From Chondrus crispus (lineage: Eukaryota > Rhodophyta > Florideophyceae > Gigartinales > Gigartinaceae): 64,000 nt of DNA. Made by a program: the position numbers and the translations under genes. The notes beneath the pieces were generated by a model, which did no database searches, was not told the DNA's origin, and worked only from the letters and a program-made list of their open reading frames with translations. The number at the start of each line of letters is the position of its first letter. The first letter of the stretch is position 1. Below are positions 41,319 to 53,200 of this stretch, in pieces. Location: NCBI RefSeq assembly GCF_000350225.1, contig NW_005179052.1, positions 107,269-171,268 on the forward strand. The letters run 5' to 3'.

Positions 41319-43134
41319 GGAGATCGCTTCCCATCTTAAGAAGGGGGAGGGTGTGGCCCAAATTCGCCTCTCCAAGTTCTTCATGAACAAGGAAGGGGTG
41401 CTTTGTCGGAAAGCGCACCTTGACGGTGTTGAGCAAATCGTCGTTCCAACCACTCTGCGCGAGCGAGTGTTGTATATGGCGCATTACCCCGCCGCCTCGG
41501 GACACCCCGGAGGCAGGCGTCTGTTCTACACATTAAGGCAACGGTACTACTGGCCGAGTATGTCCGTCGACGCATACACCACAGTGAGAAGGTGCTCCGA
41601 CTGTGCGAAAGCCCGCATTAAATTGCGTAAGCACAACGCGAAGTTGAAAACGTTCCCTCCGATGGGACCCTTGGAGTTTATCGCTATTGACATCCTAGGC
41701 GAACTCCCCAGAACACCAAGAGGCAATCGATACCTCTTGGTAATATCTGATCGTTACTCAAAGCTGACCCGAACGGTGCCGCTTATGATAATTACCGCCG
41801 AGACCGTTGCTCAGGCGTTCGTCACACACTGGGTCTTCGTAAACGGAGCCCCAGTGAAGCTACTCTCCGACAATGGGAGTCAATTCACGTCAAGGTTCTT
41901 CCTTGCCGTGTGCAAAATCCTTCGCGTTGAAAGCGTGTTCACCACAGCTTATCACCCACAAGCTAATGGACAAGTGGAGAGGTTCAACCGCACCCTGGTG
42001 TCCTCCCTACGGCACTACCTAGCCGACAACCAACGCGATTGGGACCAGTTCACGGACGCGCTAAGCTACGGTTACAATTGTACCGTGAATCGCATGATCG
42101 GTATGAAGCCGTTTGATCTTGTTTTATCCCGGACACCGGCGCCGCTTTCCATCGAACAGACCCCTACACTGGAACAGGATGTCTCGCGGACGCAATATAA
42201 GCTCCGTTTCTTAACGTGGTTACGCAGGCTAATGTCAACAGCCCGTGACACGCTGCTCGCCGGTCAAGACCGCTATAAACGTGATTTCGACAAGAGATTG
42301 CGGACGCCGACACCGAACTACTCAATAGGTGATCAAGTCGTCATCGAGCGAGAGACATCCCTGCGAGTGGATGAGAAGACGGATAAGGACCGGGTCAATA
42401 ACAAGTTAGCCCCTCGGACGGAAGGGGCATTCCCGGTGGTGGCCCTAGACGAGCATACAGTGACCATTGTCCGGACTACAGGCCTGAAGGACCGAGTCTC
42501 GAGAGACCGCATTGTGAAAGCCCCTAGTCTCCGGACCGAGCTCATGGACATAACACCCTCTGCGGTGACCACCCCCGTCGACGCTGGGACGGAATCTACC
42601 CCCCCTCCGGCGATCGAAAGTGACGCCGCTACTCCTCTTCCCATCGGGGTCACGACCCCTCCGAGAGAGGACGAGTTCGACCCAGATGAACCGGGGATCA
42701 ACCCGCCCGCTCCAACGGACACGGACGATCGCCCTACTCGCGATGGGAACGAGATTGAGAACGCGGCGCGCAACGCGACGGTAACCCGACCTTCGGGGTC
42801 AAAACCCGTTACCTGGAACGCAGGAAACGCCCCTACATCGGGACTAATAGACGCCCTCCGAGGCGACTCGCACCCCCGGATCATATCCAAATTGACTCCG
42901 AGTTCTGGCTCTACGGGTGGACCAACCGGGACGCAGACGACATCTCCTCATCCCCGGCTCTGGACTCGCGACCAACGTACCGGGAAGACGAGACCGAAAT
43001 CACCCCGACCTCGACAAGCGGATCCCGCCCCGAGAGGCGACAAGTCGCCGAGCGAGCGAACGCGTACCTTAACCGCGAAGCCGCCTGACACGTGGAGACG
43101 GGGCCAAAAAAAATTCAAAGGAAAATCCGCCTGA
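41263..43134 (+). CDS. Element C Pol part 2: integrase
   Basis: Continuation of Pol one frame over (ITHDEIVLAQHSDPF at the front). Zinc region HYPAASGHPGG to RCSDCAKAR, then the D,D,E residues in AIDILGEL, LSDNGSQF and NGQVERFNR, and a GPY-like C-terminal part. A long Pro/Thr-rich linker follows. The ORF ends within the second unit of the 46-bp tandem repeat, so the chromodomain is not joined in frame. The core looks functional. Confidence 0.87.
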   Translation, partial: AAITHDEIVLAQHSDPFCKEIASHLKKGEGVAQIRLSKFFMNKEGVLCRKAHLDGVEQIVVPTTLRERVLYMAHYPAASGHPGGRRLFYTLRQRYYWPSMSVDAYTTVRRCSDCAKARIKLRKHNAKLKTFPPMGPLEFIAIDILGELPRTPRGNRYLLVISDRYSKLTRTVPLMIITAETVAQAFVTHWVFVNGAPVKLLSDNGSQFTSRFFLAVCKILRVESVFTTAYHPQANGQVERFNRTLVSSLRHYLADNQRDWDQFTDALSYGYNCTVNRMIGMKPFDLVLSRTPAPLSIEQTPTLEQDVSRTQYKLRFLTWLRRLMSTARDTLLAGQDRYKRDFDKRLRTPTPNYSIGDQVVIERETSLRVDEKTDKDRVNNKLAPRTEGAFPVVALDEHTVTIVRTTGLKDRVSRDRIVKAPSLRTELMDITPSAVTTPVDAGTESTPPPAIESDAATPLPIGVTTPPREDEFDPDEPGINPPAPTDTDDRPTRDGNEIENAARNATVTRPSGSKPVTWNAGNAPTSGLIDALRGDSHPRIISKLTPSSGSTGGPTGTQTTSPHPRLWTRDQRTGKTRPKSPRPRQADPAPRGDKSPSERTRTLTAKPPDTWRRGQKKFKGKSA

Positions 43135-43219
43135 CACGTGGAGACGGGGCCAAAAAAAATTCAAAGGAAAATCCGCCTGACACGTGGAGACGGGGCCAAA
43201 AAAAATTCAAAGGAAAATC
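43082..43219 (+). repeat. 46-bp tandem repeat, three exact units
   Basis: Units start at 43082, 43128 and 43174, each with CGCCTGACACGTGG, GGGGCC, an A-run and TTCAAAGGAAAATC. 46 is not a multiple of three, so the reading frame rotates with each unit and integrase runs into a stop (GCC TGA) in unit 2. Confidence 0.95.
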
Positions 43220-43696
43220 CGCCCGTCCGAGCCCTCCGCACGGGCGGTGGTCACGGACCTCACGCGCGGCCCCACGGAAACGCCACCGAGTACAAAAGGG
43301 ACAGCCGGGGAGCACATCGCGAACTTAGCGTCTATGTGTACCTTCGGTTACCCTCCCCTCATTGCCTCGGTACGTTCTCCTCCCCCGCCACTCGCGGTTG
43401 AGGCCTCCCCTCAACGCGCGCCAAGCACGCCCCCTGAGGCGACGAATTGGCCCCCCTTGACGGACGAAGACCCCAAAACCTACGTGGTTGAGGCCCTCAC
43501 CGGACATAAACCGGGAACGGACGGAATGCCGCTTTTCCGAGTCCGGTGGTATGGGTACACGGCCGAAGAGGACACCTGGGAACCGGCGAACTACATAGAT
43601 TATAACACCGTCCTACGATTCTGCCGTCGCAGGAGCCTCCCTGTACCAACCGCTAAGTTATGGTCTGCTCCTGGTAGCGTAGGGATCGACAACTAA
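43184..43696 (+). pseudogene. Element C chromodomain
   Basis: The frame following the third repeat unit contains a chromodomain (YVVEALTGHKPGTDG, FRVRWYGYTAEEDTWEPANY) near its C-terminus, and it ends DN then TAA. There is no credible start, and it is normally the C-terminal domain of integrase, now separated by the repeat expansion. Confidence 0.8.
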
Positions 43697-44712
43697 CCCC
43701 CCCGTTGGCCCTGGCGGCGTCCTCGACGCCGGGGACACCCCCCCACACGCCGCGCCACGGGAAGGGGTTACCCTCGCGGGTCGCCTATTCCCCGACCTTT
43801 CTCAGCTTCCAGCTGCAATCTTCCCCACAGAGGGAAAATACACCGATCCAAGGTGAGCAGCCGACCCCTCGACAAATCGGCTAAACCGTCCCGCAAAACG
43901 CGCGGTCGCTTACGGAGGAGATCCCTCGCGTCACCGCACGCCAGGGCCAACATCTACGGAACCCATGCATGGACCGCCCAGGCCTTTCCGATCGCCACGT
44001 TCAGATGCACCTCTCCTTCGTTCTTCGCATCACGTCCCTCCCCGAGTCCTGACCCTTCGGACTCCAAAGGGAAACGATAGAATCGATGGGTTTTCCTCCC
44101 CGCCGTGACGCCGCGATCCGTGACCCTGGCTAAGTTTTTGGCCATGGAATCACGCTTGCCTCGCCCCGCGTTCGGTATTATCTATCTAACCCTCTCCTGT
44201 CCGGAGCCAACCACCGATCGGAAAGTCGTCTACCCGCTTTCTGCTGACTGACTCGTTACTTCCCGAGCCACGCCTCGCCTCCTACGCGGTGACCCCGCGC
44301 CTCAGGGAACCCTGCCCCCGGACGTGTCCCTCGCGGTTACGGCCCCCTCAACCCAAGGGAGGGGCCGCCGCCAGCTCTACAACCACCACGGAGTGGCTCC
44401 GCCCCGCTCCCGATCGCGGCTCCCCCCGCGACGTTGCGCGCTGTACCGCGCTGGAATACGGCCCGACGGAACGGCCGCTAGAGACGTCCGAAGCACAGTG
44501 GGGGCGACCAACTCATCACGTTGTGTTGTCCCCCCCTTCTTTTCTCTCAACCGACCTTCCCTCGCCGCTCCCCTCGACCCGACGTGCTCGCGTAAGATGA
44601 TGGATAGGAGAAGAGGTCCCGTTTTATTTCTACCGTAATGCCTCTTCCCTTCCTCTACTCGCGTGCTACGCGCTACCCCGGGGGGCCTCGTCCTGAGGAC
44701 GCCCGCCCGCCA
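43697..44712. other. Element C 3' region, first part
   Basis: GC-rich, between the chromodomain stop and the end of the antisense ORF. No supported gene. Confidence 0.55.
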
Positions 44713-46284
44713 TTACTCCGACATTCCATAGTCGGCCAGGTCGCCCTCTACTCCTGCAACCGGAGCAACCGGTGCATCCGAGGGAATCGACCCTCCGTCA
44801 GAGTCGAGGGTAGCTCCCTCGACCGCCGCCGCTACCGGAGTCCCCGCCACTCCCAAGGCGACATCCATCGCCACCGCGCTGTCCGTCTCAGGTGCGGACG
44901 ACTCCGTGCTCGCCGCCGCCTTGAGGCGTTTCACCCCCGCCACAAATTCGGCGATGTGTACTAATTTTGTTAACTCATCTTCAGAGACGCCCAGCCCGGC
45001 AAATAATCTACGCCGTGGGGTCGACGCCGCCTCGGGCGATGTTGACCCGTCTCGCGGGACTTCCACGGGAACTCCCCTGCGGCCCGGTACTTCCGCCGGT
45101 GCCGACCCGACCGGAGTCCCTCCCGAGCTCAGACCGCCTTGGAGGGCGTGGGGCTCATCGGTCGTCGGTGGCACAGGATCTGTACCCCCCTGCATCAGCC
45201 CGGGCTGCAGACTGGCAAAGGTCACCGGGTCGAAACGGATCCAATTTCCGGACCCCGGCCCTCCCGCATCTTCACGCCTTCCCGGCGACGCGTTCGCTCG
45301 ATCCGTACGGTCGTAATGATACCCTTGACCGTACGGCACGCGCGACCATTCCACCTTGTCGTGGACTTCCAGCAACCTTCTCAGCTGAGCGGATACCCAA
45401 GGTCCGCCTAACACCTCATCCAAGTTTAACTTGTGTAGCCAGTCAATTATCATGGTCCGTAACACGTATAGTCGCCCATCTAAGGACGACCATAAGAACC
45501 GTTTAGCAACAATAGCGATCCACTCGCTCAGAAAAATCATCCAGCGAGACGAACACGGCGAGTCATTGAGACTCAAGCCGAAATACACCAAACAAGGTGG
45601 AATCTCCGCAAGGAAGTCGGCCGGGACTTCGTATTGCGCGAACCAATGCGGTATCTGCGGGTACCGTTCATATCGGGATCGATGTTGAAAAGTTGTCGCC
45701 TCGATCCACTCATACGCCACAAAAATACCAAGGGCGTTTCTCATCCGACGCTCAAACTTGAGCTTGTCTTAATAACTCGGGTTCCTTTCCCGTTCCACGT
45801 ACTCCTCGAAACGAGAAGGCAGAATGGGCTTGTCCCACGCTAGGTACTCAACAGCTGGCTCCTCAACTCGGTCCGCTAAGTTGTCTAATATACGCCTTAA
45901 ATTGGCGACGTACCCTCGGTCCCCCTCGGTGCGGTACGCCCATGTGTCGAAGTCCCACTCGGCGGGGATCGGACGGTTACACGGTGTCCGAGCCAACCGC
46001 CGTACCAAGGTCGCCATATACTTTTGGCGGCGTCCACGCCCCACGCGGCGATACTTTGCCCAGACGTGCTCATCCTCTACCGCGAGGCGGAAGGAAAAAT
46101 CACGAGACCACACAGCCCTCAAGCTGAGACCACCGGGGAGCGCCCCAGTCACGTCCGCGTATGAACGGATTAGTTGGCTGTCACGCAGGCCCGCAGCCGT
46201 AAGAAAAGGGGCTCGCTCGAACGCCAGTGGGTCGTCGACCATGTTCTTGCCGCGCACATCCCGAGGCGCCGGCCACCCGTTCAT
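44713..46284 (-). pseudogene. Antisense accessory ORF of element C (aORF-C), one stop
   Basis: Opposite to pol, about 420 bp inside the 3' LTR. Starting at ATG 46284, one frame runs to 44713 except for TAA at 45769-45771. Across the stop the protein aligns with aORF-A: FDTWAYRTEGDRGY, then LKFERRM...GIFVAYEWIEA, RYERYPQIPHWFAQYEV, IPPCLVYFG and FLSEW. The C-terminal part is a helical stretch (GVSEDELTKLVHIAEFV) and an Ala/Val/Asp-rich tail. About 523 codons in all. The similarity of position and sequence to aORF-A is the main evidence that this is a real gene family. Function unknown. Confidence 0.65.
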
Positions 46285-46704
46285 GCACGCGCTGCCTGTC
46301 TCCCCCGGTTCTCCATACGGGTTGTGGAACCGTTACATCACTCGTCTTATGGGACAACGAACCACGTCTCCCCGCTGACCGAAGCGCTTGCCGATCGCCG
46401 CTGTAGCGGCGTCGTGGAACCCGAGACGGCGCACCAGGGGAAAGAACGGGCTCGAAGAAGGTAGAAAAAAGGGGAATTCGAAACGACAGGGAGGCTCCAG
46501 AGCTGGGTCGGTTTGGAACTTCGAGCTCGCGGAAACGGAAGATAGGGGAAAACGGACCGACTCTGCGACGCTTGCCGGTCCACCCCGCCACCCACGTCCC
46601 CTCTCTTCCTACCGCGGTTGCCACGTCAGCGCCGCTGCCTCAGTTGGCGGGCATTTCTACCCCACATACACACGAGGACGCGTGTTTTTCTAAGAAGGGG
46701 GATC
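46285..46704 (+). other. Element C region before 3' LTR, with purine tract
   Basis: No gene. It ends with a small hairpin (ACACG...CGTGT) and the purine tract AAGAAGGGGGA just before the LTR, the probable plus-strand primer. Confidence 0.6.
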
Positions 46705-47353
46705 TGTAGTGCACTGTACTCGGTGCCGGGACAGCTGTCTTAATCTCGCCGAAAATCGCGCTCGCCGCCGCCACGTGTACCACGGGTACACGTGGACTCC
46801 CCTGCCGCTCTACCGGACCTCCCCGTGGACACGTGTAATCCCTCCGCAACCCAGAGGGCCTATGGGGGCTGTACTTGGTCCCCTCGGGGTTACACCCGTT
46901 GTTTCCTAGTTATTCTAATTTACAGTGTAATTTAGCTTCGCCATTACGGCGACGGGGGACTATATAGTCAACCCGATACTCAAAGTAAAGAGGCACGAAG
47001 CCTCGGGTCTCTTACCTTGGTTTCTGGATTCCAGGTTGTAGCCTCGACTCGGTACTGGCTCGCCCATACCGACCGAGCCATCTACACCCCTGGAATCCCA
47101 ACTGCCTTCCCCGCGCGCGTCGATCACCCCGCCCGAGACCTACGTCAACTACTGTGCTCTCCGTCCTGCTAGCTCTGTTGTTCTCTTAATTCCTCCCCCT
47201 TTTATTGCTGACTACCTTGCTACTTCTCTACCGCGCAAGCCGCGCCCGGATTCCGGTTCCGGTCATCCACCGGGTGGTCTCCCGAATTTCCTTACGCGTC
47301 CTAACGCACGTCTCTCTGCCTACAGCCGCCACACGTGGCTGTAGTGCACGACA
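46705..47353 (+). repeat. 3' LTR of element C
   Basis: 649 bp, same length as the 5' LTR and about five substitutions from it. The U3 hairpin is at 46771-46795. Confidence 0.93.
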
Positions 47354-47358
47354 CCTTC
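47354..47358 (+). repeat. Target site duplication of element C, right
   Basis: CCTTC, identical to 35783-35787. Confidence 0.9.
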
Positions 47359-50229
47359 GAACTATTGTCTCGAGCAAACGATTATTTGCGACTTCAAAAA
47401 AATATTCCTCTTGATGCGCAGCCCGCAGGGCTACATCACCTCCCCTAAACACGGTTTCTTCTCAAACGAAGCAAATTAGAGAAACAAAGAAAGCGAGGTA
47501 CGGACGTAAGAAGGAATTGAAAGAAGGGATGCATGAGAGTAGGAAAGGCTATGGAGAGGGATCATCACAGTAGATCATGAGAGTGGGAAAGGCTATGGAG
47601 GGGGATCATCACAGTAGATCGTTCGGAGTGTGGGCGAAAATGGGAACTCGGCGACGGTAGTTGTCACAAGCAACAGACTGATCGTCGTCACATAGCTCGT
47701 CGAGCAAATGTATCCTCCATAGCAGTGTTCTCAGTGAGGCGACCCTTCGGGTCTCCCGTGTAAGAGGAGGGAGGGTGTGAGTACTTCGATCTCCTCGTGC
47801 ACAGATAAGTCATATCCCTTCTCCCGCCTCTCTTTTTCTTCTTTTCCTTCTGTACCTTGCGGTCATGAACAGGGCTTTTTCGCGAACGTGAATGGTCGCC
47901 GATTTGGGGTAGGTCATCAGTGACAACGGGGTCGCTTCGTGTCGTGCTGGGAGACCCCCATAATCGCCGTACGAGTCACTTAGATGTGATTTTCGGGACG
48001 TTCTCCCTCGATCCAGTACACGGAAAACAATTTTAACTTCGTGACACTCAGTTGGTCAGGACTTCTTGTTTGATGACGACCCCCCAATTTCGCCTTTTTC
48101 CAAGCCGTTGGCCCTAAAAGTTGTTAGAAAATTCCCGTCGGTAGTAAAACGGAGCAGCCATCAGTAGAGCGGCTTCGTGGGAGCAGATTCTCATTACGAG
48201 CATGACCTCGGTTTCCGAATGAACTTCGGTCCTTCGGACTCTTCGCCCTCTACTTGTAAAGTACTGTCCTCCTGGCCGGTCGACGAAACTTCGTGGCGTA
48301 ACGCCCTTGTGCAATGAAAGCAGAACAACTCGTTGTTCTTCTCGATGTGACAAACCGCAGGTTTGCTTGATGGCGATTGTCGGTTCGCCGCTCTGACTGG
48401 GTCTTGAGACGTCGATGGATTGAAATCGCAAATTTTGTTCGTCGCCATTCGCGACGCGAGGTTCGCGTTCTGTACGTCACAAAACAAAAACAAAAATAAA
48501 TACTCGAACGAAAACAAAAGCGTGGGCGTGGACGTCGATGTCTCTTGGTACTGCGCGATTCGCCTAAACCGGTCGTATGCTAGTGATGGTATTATAATTT
48601 AGAGGAGGGACCACTTCGATCGAGTGACGAGGCCGTCCTGCTGGACACGAGTCACACTCCTAGAAGGGTGCAGTGGCGTCTGTTTTCGCCTATCTGCGAG
48701 CTTCTCGTCCCCACTTTTTCACAGGGGGTTCCCTTTTCGTGTCTTCTTATCAACATAAGTTGCGCGTGTTCTCTGCGGCGACCGCCCGATAACGGCCCCT
48801 TCGGGACGAAACTTCTTTCTCGTTGAGCATGTTGGATGGGGTAAAATCGAGGGTGCGATCGGGGTCGTGATTTCTTTCTTCGTTCGCGCCTTCTCGTGCG
48901 GCTTATCAACCGTACCGCCGGACGGGCTTGGGCGCTTATGCCTTCCGCTGCAACAATCGACAACCACTCCTCGTGCGACCAACAAGTACTGTACCAACCC
49001 ATATTTTTGAATAAAATTTCGTGGACTGATCGATGTTCACTTTTCGACTCTTGCCACTTGTCCAGCGGATTTCCGCGGATTTTCGTCTTTTTGATTTTTT
49101 TGATCATTCCACGCCTTACGAGGGCGGATCACTGATCCAAGCGTCGCTTCACGTGCACGCGATACCGCGCGCGATCGTACCCAAGGGGGTTTATTGATTC
49201 AGACTGAGACTACAGTGATTTTTCCATGTCTCGGCACCAAGTCAATGAGGCTCTCCGTCTCTCAGCCATTTCCCATCTCTCTCCGAAACCCCAACACTGT
49301 ACAGCTCTCTTCTCTCTCTCTTCTCAGATTGTTGTACGCACAACAACAGAACATTGACTCTCCAGGACGAGTCACTGGGCGATGCACTCAAGCGCGCGAC
49401 CCTTCTCATATATGTTGTCGTCGATAGCGCTCCGCCTTCAGAGATTCCAATTGCCCCTGTCCCCTGGCGTGAGTCCTCCATCTCCTCCTTCCTGGTTGCC
49501 TCTCGCTGTTGCACAGACCTCCTCCTTCCCAACGGGAGGTTCCACCGCACAACAAAAGAAACTGAATGACGCGTAGCCTCCTCATCCATTCTCTCTCCAA
49601 CGACCGGCGGTAAACATTTCCACAGACATACAGTTCCCCTGATCCTCGAGTAGCCCGCGAAGCGAACCGTCTTCCTTCGCTCTTTCAGTATGTTGTAATG
49701 AGGGCGTTTCGCTGCTAGTATCTATCACCTTGCTGCCGACGCATTCTCCGCAACATGAGCGTCCCTCTTGATCTTCCCCCAGGTAGAATCCATCCCAGGG
49801 ATCATCGTCTCTCCAAGTTCGTCCCCTGAGTCTCACGATTCCCTCATCATATCCCTTTTCGTCCTCTCGATCATAATCCTCCTTCGAGGCCCTTCCAGCG
49901 CCTCGATCTCTCACGGCATTCTTCATGCTGTGCCCTTCTGACCGCACTTGGTCGCTAAGTTGTAAATTTTTCTCCACCTCGCCTGGTCTTCTCGTCCTTC
50001 GTTGACGCGGTGATTGGCATCCTCGTGGCCGTCGTCCTCTCTCAGGGAGCGCCGCACGCTCACTTGGGGATCACCAACCTAGATGCGGCGCGTGAAACGA
50101 AAACGAACACAAACATAAAACAAATAAAACAAAAACAAAACAGAACAGTTAAGAAAGTAAAAATGTAGGGTTTTGGGTTATGACTCGCGTCTTCTTTTCG
50201 CGTTTTCACCAATGCGTTCCGTAGGGGGC
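47359..50229 (-). other. Probable 3' tail of element B, no confident gene
   Basis: Lies after the pol stop of B in its reading direction. Short patches resemble the tail of element A (for example GGATCAGTGATCCGCCCTC near 49120-49140), but most does not. ORFs of 100-150 codons on the minus strand carry no known motif. The far end is interrupted by element C and then by the E LTR, so B's 3' LTR is not seen. Confidence 0.5.
47532..47619. repeat. 44-bp tandem duplication
   Basis: Two units (47532-47575, 47576-47619) starting CATGAGAGT and containing GGATCATCACAGTAGAT, differing at two positions. Confidence 0.9.
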
Positions 50230-53200
50230 TCATCCTGGTCTCGCGCATGCGGCTTGCTGTGGGAGGAGTTGTTTCTTCCTCCGAAAATACGTCACCACTG
50301 CGCCACGCGGTAATTGTTCAATTGGCTCCCATGTCGCGTCCTCGCTCGCGTAGCCATACCATTCTACTTTGAGAATTAATTTCCCATCTCGATATCCGTG
50401 GTCGACTATTTTCTCGATCACGTACTCCTGATCTCCAGCTCCTTCTTCGTGTTTACTGACAATTCCTTCCCCCTTCTGAAGATCTTCCAACTCGTCCTCT
50501 TCTGCCGGGTCTTTTGACTCGCATGAGTCTTGCGGAGTATCCGCTAACGGTAACTCGGTAACTAGATCTTCAGGGTCCTCTCGCGGAGGCGTGTGTACAT
50601 GGGGGCTACCCCCATTCTCGAAAACATTCCGTCCGTCGTCTCTCTCTGTCCCATCAAGGAACCGTAGCGCTTGTGTTAAGCTGGTGACCGGCGCGAGGTC
50701 CATCGGACTCGGGGCTAGTTCCACCCGGTCTCGCAAAACGCCCTCTTCTTCGTCGCCGATGGCAATGGCGACTGTACCTTGATCAGACCTCTTCACTGCG
50801 TAGGGTCCCGTAGCGACTTGAGCAAGCTTGTGTTTTGGCTCGCTCGCCGTCCCTGGTTCCTTTCGTAGGAACACGTAGGATCCCACAGGGATGTCGTACT
50901 TCGGCCTGCGAAGTCTTGAATCGAAATTCCGCTTGTACCGTGCCTGTTCCTTGCGCATACTTTTATCGGCACCTCTCATCAAGCTCTCCAACCACGACTG
51001 CCATTTCAGGTAGTACGCTCGATTCGAGCTAAATCCTTCCAAACTTGGCTTTGCTTGTAACGCAATGCTTCTCGGCGCCCGAGCTAACACCAGCTCGAAG
51101 GGCGCGATGTTCGTAGTTCGATGAACTTGCGTGTTGTATGCGAACGTCACAGCGTTGCTAAATAAGTCCCAGTCCTTGGGATGCTCTCCAACATATTTTC
51201 GCAACGCGGAAGTCAGCGTGCGGTTTAACCTCTCAACTTGGCCGTTGGCTTGCGGGTGGTACGTAGTCGTGAACACACTGCGTATGCCGAGAATTCGGCA
51301 GACATTCTGAAAGAACCGGGCCGTGAACTGTGGTCCATTGTCGGACAGCAGGTTGACCGGCGGTCCGTACACGAATACCCAATGGTGAACGAAGGCTTGT
51401 GCGATGTGCGCAGCTGATATCTTCTTCAACCGTACGGTTCGTACCAGTTTCGAGTATCGACCGCTGACCACGAGAATATACCGATTTCCTCGTTTAGTTG
51501 TAATTAGCTCGCCGAGGATGTCGATGGCGACAAACTCCAGCGGAGCTTTGGGCGTGAGCAGCTTCATTTCCTTCGTGTTTCTTCTTAACTTCACCCTTTC
51601 CCGCGCACATGCGGCGCAATTCTTCGCGACTGCATAGCAGTCTAGGGCCATCGCAGGCCAGTAAAAATATCTTCTCAAAGTCTTGTAAAGTTTCCTGCCT
51701 CCCGGGTGGCCTGCCAATTTTGTGTAATGGCTTAACCCTAGGACACGGTCCCGTAACGATTGTGGTATCACCACTTGTACAAACTCCGCCGCGGTACGGC
51801 ATGGAGTTCCTTCGAATTTCTCGGTCTCCATGCTGAAGGTTCTCACCTTTCCGGCTTCCATTTCTTCCTTGATGCGGTTGCGGAAGGGGTCGACGGCAAG
51901 CTCGCGAATGAGCTCTTCCGGAGTGACAGCTTGGAATTGATCGAGGCGATCACGGGCGGTCCCCCCCTCAAGAGCGAGGATGTCGTCTAACGCGTCAAAA
52001 CTGTCCTCGTCCCCCACTGTACCCTCGGCCGGTTCGGCCATAAAGCATGGAATTTCGTCGTCGATTTCGTCGACGGTTTCTCCTGCGGTCCGTAATCTTG
52101 ACAGGGCATCAGCTTGACTATTCGCCTTGCCCTTATTGTACTTGATTTCGAAATCGAATTCCGAGAGGCGTAGCCTCCATCGGATTAATCTCCCGCCGGG
52201 GTCGGTTACGTTCATCAACCACCTCAATGAGGCATGGTCGGTATGCACAATGAAGTGCTCGCCATATAGATATGGTCTTAAAGTCTGTACGGCCCAAATT
52301 ACCGCTAGACATTCTTTTTCTGATACAGAATAGTTTCTCTCGGCTGCGGCTAACGTTCTTGAAAAGAACCCGATGGGTTTGCGTTGCACATCCGGGTGTG
52401 TTTGAAATAGTGCAGCGCCTATTTGGTAGTCGCTTGCATCGGTATCTACCGAGTAGGGTAGGTCCTTCTTCGGCAGCGCCAACACCGGCGGTGCCAAGAT
52501 GGCGTCCTTGAGCTTATGAAAAGCTTTCTTGCACGGTTCGTCGAATCCTTCCCACTGGACCGGTTGTCCTTTCTTCAGTAGTTGGTTTAGAGGACGCGCA
52601 ATTTTCGGATAATGCGGAACGAACCTGCCGTAGACATTGCAAAGTCCCAGGAAGCTTCTAAGCTGTGTTTGTGTTCGCGGGTACCGCATATGTTCCAACG
52701 CGGCGGTTCCCGCGACATCGACTTCTAGCGTACCTGGGCGGACGACGTGGCCCAGGTACTTGATCTTTTCCGCAAAAAATTCGCACTTGCGAAGCTCGAG
52801 CTTGACACCTGCCTTTTCCAATACGGAAAGTATTTCATCCACGTGCACGATGTGCTCCTCCCACGACTTGCTAAAAATTATTATGTCATCCAGATACACC
52901 AAACAGCATTTCCAACGGAACGGAGAGACCAGGATATCCATTGCTCTCTGGAACGTCGCTGGCGCGTTGGTTAGCCCGAAGGGCATTCTTGAGAAGCGAT
53001 ACAGACCTGAGTGACACGAAGATGCGGTCTTGTCGCCGTCGCACTCAGGGATAGGCATCTGCCAATATCCCGAGATCGCGTCCAACGCGGAGAAAACCTT
53101 GGTGTCACCAAGCGAGTCCAGACATTCATCCATGCGCGGTAAAGGGTACGTGTCCTTCACCGTTACTGCGTTTAACCTGCGGTAGTCTACGCAAAAGCGC

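Larger units (their letters stand above)
35788..47353 (+). mobile_element. Ty3/gypsy chromovirus element C, complete, young
   Basis: 11,566 bp bounded by two 649-bp LTRs (TGTAGTGCAC...GCACGACA) that differ at about five positions by eye, flanked by the 5-bp duplication CCTTC. Internal order is PBS, gag, -1 frameshift site, protease, RT, RNase H, integrase, chromodomain, a 3-kb tail with an antisense ORF, and a purine tract. Coding damage is light: a frame change in gag, one extra C in pol, a triplicated 46-bp unit before the chromodomain, and one stop in the antisense ORF. It is the youngest insertion in the window. Confidence 0.93.
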
